Source: Nocardioidaceae bacterium (GTDB taxonomy: Bacteria > Actinomycetota > Actinomycetes > Propionibacteriales > Nocardioidaceae). Taken from it: DNA of 15,951 bases. The translations under genes were made by a program, and so were the position numbers. Positions 1-7,517 of the stretch are shown piece by piece; the stretch's first letter is position 1; every line of letters begins with the position of its first letter. The notes under the pieces were generated by a model. It searched no databases, was not told the origin of the DNA, and was given only the letters and a program-made list of their open reading frames with translations. The stretch lies in NCBI GenBank assembly GCA_013813125.1, contig JACCSH010000081.1, forward strand, positions 1-15,951, given 5' to 3'.

Positions 1-803
1 GTACAGCGCGAAGCGCAGCGTTCTTCGACCTCGACAAGACCATTATCGCCAAGTCCAGCACTCTGGCGTTCAGCCGCTCCTTCTACGAAGGTGGGCTGAT
101 CAGCCGCAAATCGGTCTTGCGTAGCAGCTACGCACAGTTCGTCTACCTGTTCGGTCGTACCGATCATGCACGCATGGAGCGGATGCGACAGTATCTGACC
201 GATATGTCGGTGGGATGGAACGTTCAGACCGTCAAGGACATCGTCGCTGAGACGCTGCACCAGATCATCGATCCGATGGTCTACGACGAAGCAATTGGGC
301 TCATCGAACAGCACCGTGCCGATGGCCGCGAAGTGGTCATCGTGTCAACGTCCGGTTCAGAGGTGGTCGAGCCTATCGGGACAATGCTGGGCGCAGACCG
401 GGTGATCGCCACCGTCATGGTCCAAGACGAGGGTCGCTACACAGGCGCCATCGACTTCTATGCTTATGCCGAGAACAAAGCCACCGCAATCCGGGAGCTG
501 GCGGAGCGGGAGGGCTATGACCTCCAGGCGTCATACGCATACAGCGACTCAGTCACGGATATTCCCATGCTCGAGTCAGTGGGTCATCCGCACGCTGTCA
601 ATCCTGACAAGGCACTGCGCAGGCAAGCTGTCGAGCGAGGCTGGACGGTGCTGGACTTCAGCAAGCCCGTAAAACTACGAAGGCGAGTCCCCTTCCAGCC
701 ACCACGCACGGTCCTGGCTGCGGTAGTCGTCAGCCTGGTTGCTGCGATAGCCGGCGGGGTCGCCGTGGCATCTCGGCGTTCGCACCAGTTAGCCGCCGCC
801 TAG
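1..803 (+). CDS. HAD-IB family phosphatase (SerB-like), 5' end missing, C-terminal membrane anchor
   Basis: The reading frame is open from the left edge to the TAG at 801-803, so the start codon lies outside the window. The frame already carries HAD motif I, FFDLDKT, with the nucleophile and acid/base Asp codons at 27-29 and 33-35. An internal TTG at 117 would cut this motif off and cannot be the true start. Motif II is VVIVSTSG near 331-357, the motif III Lys is at 477-479, and motif IV is YSDSVTDIPML with Asp at 546-548 and 558-560. This set is typical of HAD subfamily IB, the phosphoserine-phosphatase-like group, which hydrolyses small phosphomonoesters through an aspartyl-phosphate. The C-terminus has a basic stretch (KLRRR), one hydrophobic helix (about 708-770) and a short polar tail, which suggests a tail-anchored protein with the catalytic domain in the cytoplasm. 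From memory it resembles M. tuberculosis Rv3661 and Streptomyces proteins named as inhibitors of morphological differentiation. The substrate is unknown. Confidence 0.93.
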   Translation, partial: TARSAAFFDLDKTIIAKSSTLAFSRSFYEGGLISRKSVLRSSYAQFVYLFGRTDHARMERMRQYLTDMSVGWNVQTVKDIVAETLHQIIDPMVYDEAIGLIEQHRADGREVVIVSTSGSEVVEPIGTMLGADRVIATVMVQDEGRYTGAIDFYAYAENKATAIRELAEREGYDLQASYAYSDSVTDIPMLESVGHPHAVNPDKALRRQAVERGWTVLDFSKPVKLRRRVPFQPPRTVLAAVVVSLVAAIAGGVAVASRRSHQLAAA

Positions 804-904
804 CCTGGCACGCGGAAAGGAGCAGCAGATGGCGCCGATCCATTCGGCGCTGTTGAGGTCCACGGACCGCGCCACCGCGCTTGCCGTTTGGTGGACGACC
901 TTGA

Positions 905-1027
905 GCTCGCAGCGGGCGCGCTCGCCTGATCCCATAGCCGACCAGCCCGCCGTCTCCAGACCAACCGCTCGCAGCGGGCGCCCGCGCGTGATCCGTCCGA
1001 CGACAGCCCGCCGCCTCGAGACCCACC
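905..1027. repeat. Two-copy imperfect tandem repeat, period 62 bp
   Basis: Copy 1 begins GCTCGCAGCGGGCGC at 905 and copy 2 begins with the same 15 bases at 967. Both continue with TGATCC, then CCGAC, AGCCCGCCG and AGACC in the same order, with scattered substitutions and small indels. The repeat lies in the gap between the HAD and Fic-like genes. No third copy is visible. Confidence 0.75.
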
Positions 1028-1232
1028 GGGAAACCTTTGGACGAATCGCCGTAGAGGCCTTCCGTTGCCGGATAAACGGGGGTACAAAGGAAGGCACAAC
1101 TCAAGACGCGCACATGAGCCAGGTACCCACGCGGCGATCCACCCTTCCTAGAGGGCCAGTCGCACCCGGGTCTTCCCGAGGCGACACTGACGAGAATGCA
1201 CGCTTGGTAGCCGCGGTCTCGTGTGCCAGCGG

Positions 1233-1255
1233 CGGCGCCTTCGCAGAGGGCGCCG
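1233..1255 (-). terminator. Candidate GC hairpin terminator of the Fic-like gene
   Basis: CGGCGCC (1233-1239) is a perfect inverted repeat of GGCGCCG (1249-1255) with a 9-nt loop. It lies about 30 nt past the stop of the minus-strand Fic-like gene. There is no T-tract, which is common in high-GC actinobacteria but weakens the call. Confidence 0.4.
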
Positions 1256-1285
1256 TTCGCACGTCCTGCGGGACTTGGTGCCAAA

Positions 1286-2011
1286 TCAGGGCAACGGGCT
1301 GAGCTCACTGGCGCGACCCAGCGCCTGCGCCGCATACAGCAACCACCTGCGCCTGCCCTGCGCCGAACGTTCTCCGTATGCATTCAATGCCTGGTGATAG
1401 GCAGTTCCCATCGCTGCATGACCGGCCTCCGGCACGATCAGCGACGCCGGGTCGACGCCCCGGCTCACGAGGATGAGGCGCTCGATCGCGCGCGCCACCA
1501 GCCCGTCCCGGGACCCGAAGGGGCGCAGCGTGGCCAGCTCTGCGTGGGCGAGTGATGCCACCGATAAGGCCGGCGCTCGGGTCGGGGCCACCAACTGCCG
1601 CGATAACAGCTGCAGCCGGGCGGCAAAACCAGCCTCGAGGCGCGGACGGCCCAGATTCTCTGAAACCTCGGTATCCGCAGCCGCCAAGGCATGCATGCGG
1701 GCAAGGGCTTGCAAGGGTGCGCTGGCGATCACGGGGACCAGCGCCAGCAGGCCCGAGTTGAGTCGAGCCGCCGCCGTGGCGATCGCGTCCCCTCGTCCGG
1801 AACGCAGGTCGTCCAGATTGGTGCCACTCCCCTCGAGCGCCGCAGACGCAGCGGCACCCCTCAGCAGCGACTCAGCGGTGAGTGCAGGCGTCGTACGGCG
1901 CAACCCGCGATCCCGCAGCAAGACATCGATGCCCGACCGCGCTGCCGCCAACGCGGATGGCACTCCCTCGAGCTCGGCGGCAGCGCCGAACGGGTCGAGC
2001 ACGTCGGCCAT
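1286..2011 (-). CDS. Degenerate Fic-fold protein, probably catalytically inactive
   Basis: This 241-aa protein is alanine-rich and helical. Residues 56-61, SAALEG, fit the (S/T)xxxE(G/N) inhibitory motif of Fic proteins in a setting typical of the Fic N-terminal helix (AAASAALEGSGTNLDDL). Residues 155-174 match the Fic core in layout: AHAELATL, then RPFGSRDGLVAR, where an active enzyme has HPF(D/E)GN(G/K)R. The catalytic His is Arg163, the acidic residue that binds Mg-phosphate is Ser or Arg, and Asn is Asp169. AMP transfer is therefore unlikely. Relatives are often labelled oxidoreductase or Fic family protein, and from memory the gene pairs with the HAD phosphatase gene as in Rv3661-Rv3662c. 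The start at ATG 2011 is supported by TAGCCT six bases upstream, which suggests a leaderless mRNA. It is divergent from the methyltransferase gene. Function is unknown. Confidence 0.82.
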   Translation of the reverse strand: MADVLDPFGAAAELEGVPSALAAARSGIDVLLRDRGLRRTTPALTAESLLRGAAASAALEGSGTNLDDLRSGRGDAIATAAARLNSGLLALVPVIASAPLQALARMHALAAADTEVSENLGRPRLEAGFAARLQLLSRQLVAPTRAPALSVASLAHAELATLRPFGSRDGLVARAIERLILVSRGVDPASLIVPEAGHAAMGTAYHQALNAYGERSAQGRRRWLLYAAQALGRASELSPLP

Positions 2012-2017
2012 GGCGCC

Positions 2018-2046
2018 AGGCTAGGGAGGCAAGAGAACCAACACAA
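2018..2046 (-). promoter_or_regulatory. Promoter of the Fic-like gene, leaderless type
   Basis: On the minus strand, TAGCCT (2023-2018) sits six bases before the ATG at 2011. A TTGTGT hexamer (2046-2041) lies 17 nt further upstream and matches the first three bases of the TTGACA consensus. Transcription would begin at or next to the A of the ATG. There is no Shine-Dalgarno. Confidence 0.5.
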
Positions 2047-2075
2047 TCGCCGCTCCCACGATCTGGCGACCCGAG

Positions 2076-2081
2076 TAGCCT
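2076..2081 (+). promoter_or_regulatory. -10 element of the methyltransferase gene, leaderless type
   Basis: TAGCCT lies seven bases before ATG 2089, so the predicted transcription start falls on the start codon. No Shine-Dalgarno is present. The -35 region (near 2053-2058, CTCCCA) is weak. The same TAGCCT hexamer serves the divergent Fic-like gene. Confidence 0.45.
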
Positions 2082-2088
2082 CGCTCAG

Positions 2089-2880
2089 ATGGATACCGAC
2101 GAATGGCTCCGCCGTGGCTCTAGCTTCGAGAGAGTCGCGGCCACGTACGCCGACCACCGGCCTGGTTATCCCGACGAGGCAGTCCGGTGGTTGGTCGGTG
2201 GCGACGGGAGACCCGTCCGGGTCCTCGAGCTCGGAGCCGGCACCGGCAAGCTGACGAGAACCCTGTGCGAGTTGGGCCATGAAGTGATCGCGACCGAACC
2301 CTCATCGGCCATGCTGGCGCAACTCGTACGGGTGGCCCCGCGTGGCCACGCCGTCTTGGCGCGGGCCGAGGATATTCCGTTCTCCGCATCCACGGTCGAT
2401 GTCGTGATCGCAGCCCAGGCGTTCCACTGGTTCGACCAAAGCCGAACCCTCCCAGACGTCGCGCGGGTGTTGCGTCCCGGAGGGGTGTTATCGCTGGTTT
2501 GGAATGACGGGGACACCAAGGTTCCCTGGGTGAGGAAAGTCTTCTCTCTCATGCGTGACCCGAGCGCGGAAGGACTCGATCCCCTGCGCGAGTCCGACAT
2601 ATTCTCCACGTTCGAGCAGCGAGTATTCCGGCATTGGCAGGTCATGCACAGAGACTCTCTTATCGGCTTCATCGCGTCGAGCAGTCGAGCAGCAACACTC
2701 ACGCCGGAGGAGCGAACCGATCTGCTCGCCGAGGCTGGTTCCATATATGACAGCTACGGCCGCGGCTCCGCAGGGATGCGCTTGCCCTGGAAGACCTACT
2801 GCTACCGCGCCCGTGTCACCGGTACGGCGGCCACCCCGCCCTCCGCTCCGGACGACGGTCTGCTGATCGACTTCAGGTAG
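2089..2880 (+). CDS. Class I SAM-dependent methyltransferase
   Basis: The protein is 263 aa. Residues 44-56 hold motif I, VLELGAGTGKLT, the glycine-rich loop that binds S-adenosylmethionine. E70 ends the following strand (VIATEP) and would contact the ribose. AEDIPF (93-98) and the VDVVIAAQAFHWFD stretch (103-116) are typical of the Methyltransf_11 group that includes the yeast Crg1/Tmt1 and trans-aconitate methyltransferase-like proteins. RVLRPGGVL (126-134) is the post-motif helix and strand. The frame stays open upstream to 1882, but that part overlaps the divergent gene and looks non-coding. ATG 2089 begins right before the family-typical SFERVAATYADHRPGYP segment and has a well-placed -10. 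The substrate, probably a small molecule, cannot be read from sequence. It appears monocistronic. Confidence 0.9.
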   Translation: MDTDEWLRRGSSFERVAATYADHRPGYPDEAVRWLVGGDGRPVRVLELGAGTGKLTRTLCELGHEVIATEPSSAMLAQLVRVAPRGHAVLARAEDIPFSASTVDVVIAAQAFHWFDQSRTLPDVARVLRPGGVLSLVWNDGDTKVPWVRKVFSLMRDPSAEGLDPLRESDIFSTFEQRVFRHWQVMHRDSLIGFIASSSRAATLTPEERTDLLAEAGSIYDSYGRGSAGMRLPWKTYCYRARVTGTAATPPSAPDDGLLIDFR

Positions 2881-3012
2881 GTCCCTCCGGTAGCCCATCT
2901 CGAGACGTGGCCCGGGGCGACGCACCGAGCCGGGAGCATGCGCAGGCGACGCAGACTCATTTCAATCCCGATCCTCTCCCGCCCCGGTGTATGCAACGTC
3001 GACAAAGGGCAA

Positions 3013-3018
3013 TAGTCT
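3013..3018 (+). promoter_or_regulatory. Possible -10 of the DUF485-actP operon
   Basis: TAGTCT lies 34 nt before the DUF485 start, which leaves room for a short leader with a Shine-Dalgarno. The hexamer 17 nt upstream (TATGCA) is a poor -35, so a regulated promoter is possible. The rest of the gap 2881-3052 shows nothing decisive. Confidence 0.25.
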
Positions 3019-3052
3019 CACCGAGTCGTCCTAAAGAAGCGAGGATCCTGCC

Positions 3053-3391
3053 ATGCCTAGTTCAGCGTCTTCGAGCGACAGCGACGTCTACGAGGAGATG
3101 CACGCAAGCAGCGACTTCCAGGAGCTCAGGCGGAGGTTCCGGTCCTTCGTCATCCCCTGGACGGTGGCGTTCCTTACCTGGTATCTCCTCTACGTGCTGA
3201 TGTCGTCGTTCGCCGGTGACTTCATGTCGACGAAGGTGATCGGGAACATCAACGTCGCCCTCATATTCGGGCTGCTGCAGTTCGCCTCCACATTCGCCAT
3301 CGCAGCCATCTACAGTTCGTACGCGAACCGCCAGCTGGATCCGCTTGCCGCTCGCCTGCAGAGTGGCTTCGAAGAGGGGGGCGTGCGATGA
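3053..3391 (+). CDS. DUF485 small membrane protein, partner of the acetate symporter
   Basis: The protein is 112 aa with two membrane helices (about residues 33-51 and 66-88) and a charged N-terminal tail. The order EEMHASSDFQELRRRFRSF before TM1 and the glycine/alanine-rich TM2 are typical of DUF485 (YjcH) proteins, which are encoded just before actP in many bacteria. ATG 3053 has a purine-rich Shine-Dalgarno (GAAGCGAGGA) about 5 nt upstream. Its TGA overlaps the actP ATG by four bases (ATGA), so the two are translationally coupled. DUF485 proteins are thought to assist or belong to the symporter. The exact role is not known. Confidence 0.9.
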   Translation: MPSSASSSDSDVYEEMHASSDFQELRRRFRSFVIPWTVAFLTWYLLYVLMSSFAGDFMSTKVIGNINVALIFGLLQFASTFAIAAIYSSYANRQLDPLAARLQSGFEEGGVR

Positions 3392-5064
3392 GCAACGAAC
3401 GGACCCTGGTTGCGCTGTCGGAAGGCGCAACGCAGGCGATGACCACGACCCTCTTCCTGATCGTGGTGGCGATCACCCTCGGTATCACCGTGTGGGCGAG
3501 CCGCAACACCAAGGGCGCCGCCGACTACTACGCCGCCGGCCGAAACATCTCCGGCTTCCAGAACGGCCTCGCGATCTCCGGCGACTACATGTCCGCCGCG
3601 TCCTTCCTCGGCATCTCCGGCGCCATTGCGTTGTATGGCTACGACGGCTTCCTGTACTCGATCGGTTTCCTCGTCGCATGGCTCGTTGCCCTGCTACTCG
3701 TGGCGGAGTTGCTGCGCAACTCCGGCCGATACACGATGGCCGACCAGCTCGCGTACCGGATGCGCCAGACGCCGATCCGCACCGCCGCAGCGACGTCCAC
3801 CGTCGTCGTGTCGATCTTTTACCTGCTCGCCCAGATGGTCGGCGCCGGCACCCTGGTGGCCCTCCTGCTCGGCGTCGGCAGCGACAGCGTCAAGAACCTC
3901 ACGATCGTCGGCGTCGGCGCGTTGATGATCATCTACGTGGTGTTCGGTGGGATGAAGGGCACCACCTGGGTACAGATTGTCAAGGCGGTGTTGCTGATGA
4001 CGGGCACCGTGCTCATCACTGTGCTGGTGCTCGCCAAGTTCAACTTCAACCTCTCCGACCTGCTCGGGACCGCGGGTGACAACTACGCCGCCACCGACGC
4101 CGCGAAGGAAGCCGGCAAGGATGCCTCGGCATTCCTCGAGCCCGGTCTGCAGTACGGCGCGACGACAACGGCAAAGATCAACTTCATCTCGTTGGGGCTC
4201 GCGCTGGTGCTCGGTACCGCTGGCCTGCCGCACATCCTGATCCGCTTCTACACGGTGCCGACCTCGAAAGACGCGCGCACGTCGGTGATGTGGGCGATCG
4301 CCCTGATCGGCACGTTCTACCTCATGACCCTGGTGCTCGGTTTCGGAGCCGCCGCGCTGGTGCAGAGTGAAGGCCAGGCTGACATCGTTGCGAGCGCCGG
4401 GAACCTCGCCTCGCCACTGCTGGCGGAGGCGGTCGGTGGGGGACCCGGTTCCGTGGGCGGCGCCGTATTGCTTGCGCTGATCTCCGCGGTGGCTTTTGCC
4501 ACCATCCTGGCTGTGGTCGCCGGGCTCACCCTCACGTCGGCATCTTCGGTCGCGCACGACCTTTACGGCAGCGTGTTCCGCAAGGGTGAGGCGACGGGTG
4601 ACGAGGAGGTCAAGGTGGCACGGATCGCGGCCCTGGTCATTGGCGCCGTCGCGATCGGGTTGGCCATCCCCTCCAAGGGCCTCAACATCGCCTTCCTTGT
4701 GGCGCTCGCCTTCGCGGTCGCAGCGTCGGCGAACCTGCCGTCCCTCATCTACAACCTCTTCTGGCGACGCTTCAACACCCGCGGCGCCACCTGGGCGATC
4801 TACGGCGGTCTGGTCATGTGCGTGGGTCTCGTGTTCTTCTCCCCAGTAGTGTCCGGTCCCGAGACTGGAACCGCGCTGTTCCCGAACAGTGACTGGTCTT
4901 TTTTCCCCCTCAGCAGCCCAGGGATCGTCTCGATTCCGTTCGGCTTCCTGATGGGCTACCTGGGCACCATCACATCCCGCGACGAGGCGGCCGAGCAGCG
5001 GTATAACGAGCTCGAGGTCCGCTCCCTGACCGGCGCGGGCTCGGAGAAGGCGGTCGTGCACTGA
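3388..5064 (+). CDS. actP: Cation/acetate symporter ActP (SSS family)
   Basis: The protein is 558 aa, close to the 549 aa of E. coli ActP, with about 13 hydrophobic segments as in the sodium:solute symporter family. Diagnostic stretches near the N-terminus are DYYAAGRNISGFQNGLA (47-62) and SGDYMSAASFLGISGAI (64-80), and YLLAQMVGAGTL (145-156) follows. The layout points to acetate and other short monocarboxylates carried in with a cation. The large loop around residues 230-260 is rich in Ala, Asp and Lys, and the C-terminal tail is hydrophilic. The start overlaps the DUF485 stop. The acetyl-CoA synthetase gene follows after 62 bp, so imported acetate can be activated at once. Other monocarboxylate specificity (for example pyruvate, as in MctP) is possible but less likely given the neighbours. 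Confidence 0.94.
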   Translation: MSNERTLVALSEGATQAMTTTLFLIVVAITLGITVWASRNTKGAADYYAAGRNISGFQNGLAISGDYMSAASFLGISGAIALYGYDGFLYSIGFLVAWLVALLLVAELLRNSGRYTMADQLAYRMRQTPIRTAAATSTVVVSIFYLLAQMVGAGTLVALLLGVGSDSVKNLTIVGVGALMIIYVVFGGMKGTTWVQIVKAVLLMTGTVLITVLVLAKFNFNLSDLLGTAGDNYAATDAAKEAGKDASAFLEPGLQYGATTTAKINFISLGLALVLGTAGLPHILIRFYTVPTSKDARTSVMWAIALIGTFYLMTLVLGFGAAALVQSEGQADIVASAGNLASPLLAEAVGGGPGSVGGAVLLALISAVAFATILAVVAGLTLTSASSVAHDLYGSVFRKGEATGDEEVKVARIAALVIGAVAIGLAIPSKGLNIAFLVALAFAVAASANLPSLIYNLFWRRFNTRGATWAIYGGLVMCVGLVFFSPVVSGPETGTALFPNSDWSFFPLSSPGIVSIPFGFLMGYLGTITSRDEAAEQRYNELEVRSLTGAGSEKAVVH

Positions 5065-5070
5065 CTCAGC

Positions 5071-5095
5071 GCAATCGGTTAGCGGGAACGGTTGC
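5071..5095 (+). terminator. Hairpin between actP and acs
   Basis: GCAATCG (5071-5077) pairs with CGGTTGC (5089-5095), seven pairs including one G-U, starting 7 nt past the actP stop. No T-tract follows. Since acs lies 32 nt further on in the same direction, this may be a partial terminator, or an RNA-stability element that sets the actP:acs ratio. Confidence 0.35.
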
Positions 5096-5126
5096 CCCAC
5101 GCCCTTCGACATGTTGAGGTGAATGT

Positions 5127-7166
5127 GTGACCGACAAGACCGAGACTCCCACGACTGGCCCCGACGCTCCAAGCGGCGATGATATGGCGACGGAGCCGAG
5201 CGGCGACGCTCTGGACAACCTGCTCCATGAGGAGCGGCGGTTCGACCCACCAGCCGAGTTCGCCGCGAACGCCAACGTGAAAGCAGCCGAGTACGACGAG
5301 GCCGACGCCGACAGGTTGGCCTACTGGGCCAAGCAGGCTGAGCGGATCAGCTGGGCCCAACCGTTCGACGAGGTCCTCGACTGGAGCAACCCGCCCTTCG
5401 CGAAGTGGTTCCTCGGAGGAAAGCTCAACGCGGCGTACAACTGTGTCGACCGACATGTCGAGGAAGGGCGCGGCGACAAGGTCGCGTTCTACTGGATCGG
5501 CGAGCCTGACGACGACACGCGCACGTTGACCTATGCAGACCTGAAGGACGAGGTGTGCCGGGCCGCCAACGCGCTGGTCGAGCTTGGCGTGCAGGCCGGC
5601 GACTGCGTCGCGATCTACATGCCGATGATTCCCGAGACAGTGATAGCCATGCTGGCGTGCGCACGACTGGGGGCGCCGCACACAGTGATCTTCGGTGGCT
5701 TCTCGGCTGACGCCTTGTCAGGCCGCATCCAAGACTGCGACGCCCGTGTCGTGGTAACCGCCGATGGCGGCTACCGGCGAGGAGCGCCGTCCGCACTCAA
5801 GCCAGCCGTCGACGAGGCGGTCTCCCGGTGTCCCGATGTGCGTTCGGTTCTAGTCGTACGTCGTACCGGGCAAGACGACATCGAGTGGAACGACGAGCGT
5901 GACACCTGGTGGCACGAACTGGTCGACAAGCAGTCGACCGAGCACGAGCCAGAGGCGTTCGATGCCGAACAACCGCTGTATGTCATGTACACGTCTGGCT
6001 CGACGGGCAAGCCGAAGGGCATCCTGCACACGACAGGGGGATACCTCGTCGGCACGGCGTACACGCACTGGGCCATCTTCGACCTCAAAGCAGAGACCGA
6101 CGTCTACTGGTGCTCGGCTGACATCGGCTGGGTGACCGGCCACTCCTACATCGTCTACGGCCCCCTGTGCAACGGCGCCACATCGGTCATGTACGAAGGC
6201 ACTCCCGACACCCCGGAGAAGGGGCGCTGGTGGAAGATCGTGCAGGACTACAAGGTCACCAAGTTCTACACCGCGCCGACCGCGATCCGCACCTTCATGA
6301 AGTGGGGGGCAGACATCCCGGCGCGATACGACCTCTCGTCGCTGAAGCTGCTCGGGTCGGTGGGTGAGCCGATCAACCCGGAGGCGTACATGTGGTACCG
6401 CAAGGAGATCGGCGGCGACCGGTGTCCCGTCGTCGACACCTGGTGGCAGACCGAGACGGGCATGATCATGATCAGCCCGTTGCCCGGTGTCACCGCAGGC
6501 AAGCCTGGCTCCGCGATGCGGACGATCCCTGGGATATCGGCAGCAGTTGTCAACGACGCGGGCGAACCGGTCGCCAACGGCTCAGGCGGCTACCTCGTCC
6601 TGACCGAGCCATGGCCGGCCATGCTGCGCACCCTATGGGGAGACGACGAACGCTACAAGGAGACCTACTGGTCACGCTTCCCCGACCGTTACTTCGCCGG
6701 GGACGGCGCCAAGCTCGACGACGACGGTGACATCTGGCTACTCGGGCGAGTGGACGACGTGATGAACGTGTCCGGACACCGGTTGTCCACAACCGAGATC
6801 GAGTCTGCACTTGTGTCCCACCCCAAGGTTGCTGAGGCTGCTGTGGTGGGGGCCGCGGACGCGACGACCGGGCAGGCGGTGGTGGCGTTTGTGATTTTGC
6901 GGGAGAGTGCCGGAGATGGCGGCGAGGATGTCGTTGGCGAGCTCAGAGGGCACGTCGCGAAGGAGATCGGCGCGATAGCCAAGCCCAAGTCGATCATGGT
7001 GGTCCCTGAGCTGCCGAAGACTCGTTCGGGAAAGATCATGCGGCGCCTGCTGCGAGACGTGGCCGAGAACCGCCCAACCGGGGATGTCACCACGCTGGCT
7101 GACTCCACCGTGATGGATCTGATCAAGTCGAACCTCGACAAGGGCAAAGCCGCCGACGACGAGTAG
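5127..7166 (+). CDS. acs: Acetyl-CoA synthetase (acetate--CoA ligase, AMP-forming)
   Basis: The protein is 679 aa and makes acetyl-CoA from acetate, ATP and CoA through acetyl-AMP in the cytoplasm. It has the ACAS_N segment (about 30-95, with KWFLGGKLNAAYNCVDRH), the P-loop-like YTSGSTGKPKG (288-298), the acetate-pocket region DIGWVTGHSYIVYGPL, the DTWWQTETG motif, GRVDDVMNVSGHR, and the A10 motif PKTRSGKIMRR. The A10 Lys is K636, the residue acetylated to switch off Acs in Salmonella (K609 there) and other bacteria. The protein is slightly longer than usual because of a Thr/Asp-rich N-terminal extension of about 25 residues. GTG 5127 is preceded by GAGGTG at 5115-5120. It probably shares transcription with actP. 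The nearby crp gene is suggestive, since Crp controls acs in other bacteria, but no clear Crp site was seen. Confidence 0.97.
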   Translation: MTDKTETPTTGPDAPSGDDMATEPSGDALDNLLHEERRFDPPAEFAANANVKAAEYDEADADRLAYWAKQAERISWAQPFDEVLDWSNPPFAKWFLGGKLNAAYNCVDRHVEEGRGDKVAFYWIGEPDDDTRTLTYADLKDEVCRAANALVELGVQAGDCVAIYMPMIPETVIAMLACARLGAPHTVIFGGFSADALSGRIQDCDARVVVTADGGYRRGAPSALKPAVDEAVSRCPDVRSVLVVRRTGQDDIEWNDERDTWWHELVDKQSTEHEPEAFDAEQPLYVMYTSGSTGKPKGILHTTGGYLVGTAYTHWAIFDLKAETDVYWCSADIGWVTGHSYIVYGPLCNGATSVMYEGTPDTPEKGRWWKIVQDYKVTKFYTAPTAIRTFMKWGADIPARYDLSSLKLLGSVGEPINPEAYMWYRKEIGGDRCPVVDTWWQTETGMIMISPLPGVTAGKPGSAMRTIPGISAAVVNDAGEPVANGSGGYLVLTEPWPAMLRTLWGDDERYKETYWSRFPDRYFAGDGAKLDDDGDIWLLGRVDDVMNVSGHRLSTTEIESALVSHPKVAEAAVVGAADATTGQAVVAFVILRESAGDGGEDVVGELRGHVAKEIGAIAKPKSIMVVPELPKTRSGKIMRRLLRDVAENRPTGDVTTLADSTVMDLIKSNLDKGKAADDE

Positions 7167-7517
7167 ACGCGTTTCGCCCGGGTGAGGCGGAGGTGACCCT
7201 CGACGCGGACGGCCGTACGACTCGCGGCTGAGCGTGTGCGTCGGCCCGGTCTAGCGGCCAGTTGAAACGATACGGCGCTCAAATTGCCCGTCTGACCGCC
7301 GTATGGTTCCAACTCGTTCCAGATGCTATCCGCGCCTGTATGCAGATCTAAGCAGCCACGTTCACAGCCGGAGCGAGATAGGCTTCCTCCAGCAACGAGG
7401 TGTGCCGGGAAGGCTGGTCGGCAACATGTCCGCTGACCCCGAATGCCGGGAGCCTTCCGTGTCACCTCCACCCTTGCGTAGCCCAGCCTGTCCTGGTTCG
7501 GTCCCGAGGCGCCGGCG
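7167..7517. other. Intergenic region between acs and the antiporter gene
   Basis: This 351-bp gap shows no convincing gene. A 72-codon frame (7303-7521) ends in an ATGA overlap with the antiporter start, but it has no Shine-Dalgarno and a Ser/Arg/Pro-rich composition. The clear element is the inverted repeat at 7266-7308. A possible -10 (TAGGCT, 7379-7384) lacks a good -35. Confidence 0.55.
7266..7308 (+). repeat. 12-bp inverted repeat downstream of acs
   Basis: AACGATACGGCG (7266-7277) and CGCCGTATGGTT (7297-7308) are inverted repeats with 11 of 12 positions matching, separated by 19 nt. It lies 99 nt past the acs stop and about 210 nt before the antiporter start. It could be a terminator without a T-tract or an operator for the antiporter promoter. 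Confidence 0.55.

Larger units (their letters stand above)
804..1285. other. Long intergenic region with no convincing gene
   Basis: About 480 bp lie between two convergent genes. The reading frames here are rich in Arg, Ser, Pro and Gly and look like non-coding high-GC sequence. One frame starts at ATG 829 with a good Shine-Dalgarno (AAAGGAG at 816-822, 6-nt spacing) and runs to 1302, but its product has no recognisable domain and it crosses a 62-bp tandem repeat whose period is not a multiple of three. The region holds that repeat (905-1027), a loose inverted repeat GCCTTCC/GGAAGGC (1057-1063 and 1089-1095), and a GC hairpin at 1233-1255. Confidence 0.6.

Noticed and set aside
1020..1220. 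Riboswitch (c-di-AMP ydaO-like) because of GACGAATC and CGGGGG stretches
   Set aside because: The later conserved segments of that class are not found in order, and no plus-strand gene follows within 850 bp.
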